Positions 63,370 through 64,000 of a stretch of 64,000 nt of DNA are shown here, in pieces. The position numbers and the translations under genes were made by a program. A model generated the notes under the pieces. That model made no database searches. It saw only the letters and a program-made list of their open reading frames with translations, and was not told the DNA's origin. This DNA is from Pseudomonas cichorii (GTDB taxonomy: Bacteria > Pseudomonadota > Gammaproteobacteria > Pseudomonadales > Pseudomonadaceae), in NCBI RefSeq assembly GCF_018343775.1, contig NZ_CP074349.1:1788001-1852000 (forward strand). Direction: 5' to 3'. The stretch's first letter is position 1, and the number at the start of each line of letters is the position of its first letter.

Positions 63370-63918
63370 TTACTGCTCGTTCAACGCAAAGCTGGTCAGG
63401 CAGAACGTCGGGATATTCATGTCGACCAGACGCTGAGAACCGCCCAGTTCCGGCAGGTCTATGATGGCTGCGGCTTCGTGAATGTGCGCGCCCATGCGGC
63501 GGATCAGGTTGGCCGCTGCAATCAGGGTGCCGCCTGTGGCGATCAGGTCATCGAACATCACCACCGAGTCGCCATCGCACAGGCTGTCGGCATGCACTTC
63601 CAGATAGGCTTCGCCGTATTCGGTCTGGTAGCCCTCGGACAGCACGTCTGCCGGTAGCTTGCCCTGTTTGCGGAACAGGATCAGCGGCTTGTTCAGCTCA
63701 TAGGCCACGACCGAACCGATCAGAAAGCCACGCGCATCCATGACACCGACATGGCTGAAGTCGGCGTCGATGTAACGCTGCACGAAGCTGTCGATCACCA
63801 GGCGGGTCGCCTTGGGTGACTGGAAGAGCGGGGTGATGTCGCGAAAGACCACGCCTGGCTTGGGGAAGTCCACGACTGGGCGAATCAGGGATTTGAAGCT
63901 CAATTCATCGAAAATCAT
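63370..63918 (-). CDS. apt: Adenine phosphoribosyltransferase
   Basis: 182 residues. Makes AMP from adenine and PRPP. The PRPP-binding motif is [14 protein letters not shown] and [19 protein letters not shown] covers the flexible loop region; [18 protein letters not shown] and [11 protein letters not shown] are APT-specific. I chose ATG 63918; the frame continues to 63978 without a better start. Convergent with recR. Confidence 0.96.
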   Translation of the reverse strand: MIFDELSFKSLIRPVVDFPKPGVVFRDITPLFQSPKATRLVIDSFVQRYIDADFSHVGVMDARGFLIGSVVAYELNKPLILFRKQGKLPADVLSEGYQTEYGEAYLEVHADSLCDGDSVVMFDDLIATGGTLIAAANLIRRMGAHIHEAAAIIDLPELGGSQRLVDMNIPTFCLTSFALNEQ

Positions 63919-64000
63919 TACATATGATCCGGGGGCAAGGTTGGCCGGTAGTTTAAGCCGACCCGCTCCGGATCGCACGTTTCAACTTTCCATTGCCCCG

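Overview
The window reads as a Pseudomonas chromosome, probably from the plant-associated P. syringae complex. Both ends carry a conserved Pseudomonas gene order: guaD-xdhCBA, a GntR regulator, smc-zipA-ligA and the 4.5S RNA gene (ffs) on the left, and dnaX-ybaB-recR with apt on the right. REP/REPIN elements of the Pseudomonas type lie in the conserved flanks. In P. aeruginosa, as I recall, ligA and dnaX are only a few genes apart. Here about 44 kb (15.8-59.9 kb) separates ffs from dnaX, and most of it is accessory.

Layout. (1) 0.001-6.5 kb: purine salvage and catabolism. (2) 6.5-15.8 kb: smc, zipA, ligA, a zinc metallopeptidase, a small two- or three-ORF unit, and ffs. (3) 16.1-19.3 kb: an AT-rich vWA / PP2C / kinase-like triad of the TerY-P type. 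(4) 19.5-24.1 kb: a type VI secretion effector graveyard. It holds one intact PAAR-hydrolase-immunity operon, extra immunity lipoproteins, a chimeric immunity/PAAR-tail ORF, a Tsi6-like orphan immunity gene behind a toxin tail, and IS66 debris. (5) 24.4-41.9 kb: a glycan locus with a processive GT2, a GT2-GH81 fusion, an OprD-type porin, an epimerase, a DegT aminotransferase, a chitin-synthase-like GT2 with fungal-type motifs, and DUF1501/DUF1800 exported proteins. A mor-araC-porin segment is duplicated inside it and has decayed reciprocally. (6) 42.2-42.5 kb: remnants of a second effector/immunity copy, so fragments of that module flank the glycan locus. (7) 42.5-50.3 kb: an eight-gene import and catabolism operon, with a divergent LysR gene at 50.8 kb. 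(8) 51.8-56.3 kb: amidase, Tat-exported phosphoesterase, solute-binding protein and MFS transporter. (9) 56.4-59.3 kb: a single ORF joining a class I lysyl-tRNA synthetase to an aldehyde-dehydrogenase-fold domain, just upstream of the MFS gene. (10) 59.9-64 kb: dnaX, ybaB, recR, apt.

How the parts may work together. The glycan locus has the parts needed to polymerise one or two polysaccharides, trim a beta-1,3-glucan, supply a modified sugar and move material through the outer membrane. Its product is unknown. The LysRS-ALDH fusion plus MFS transporter looks like a small specialised pathway: lysine activation coupled to reduction or oxidation, followed by export. These two loci, the TerY-P triad and the effector/immunity mosaic are the most novel content. 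All functions here are read from motifs; no database search was run.
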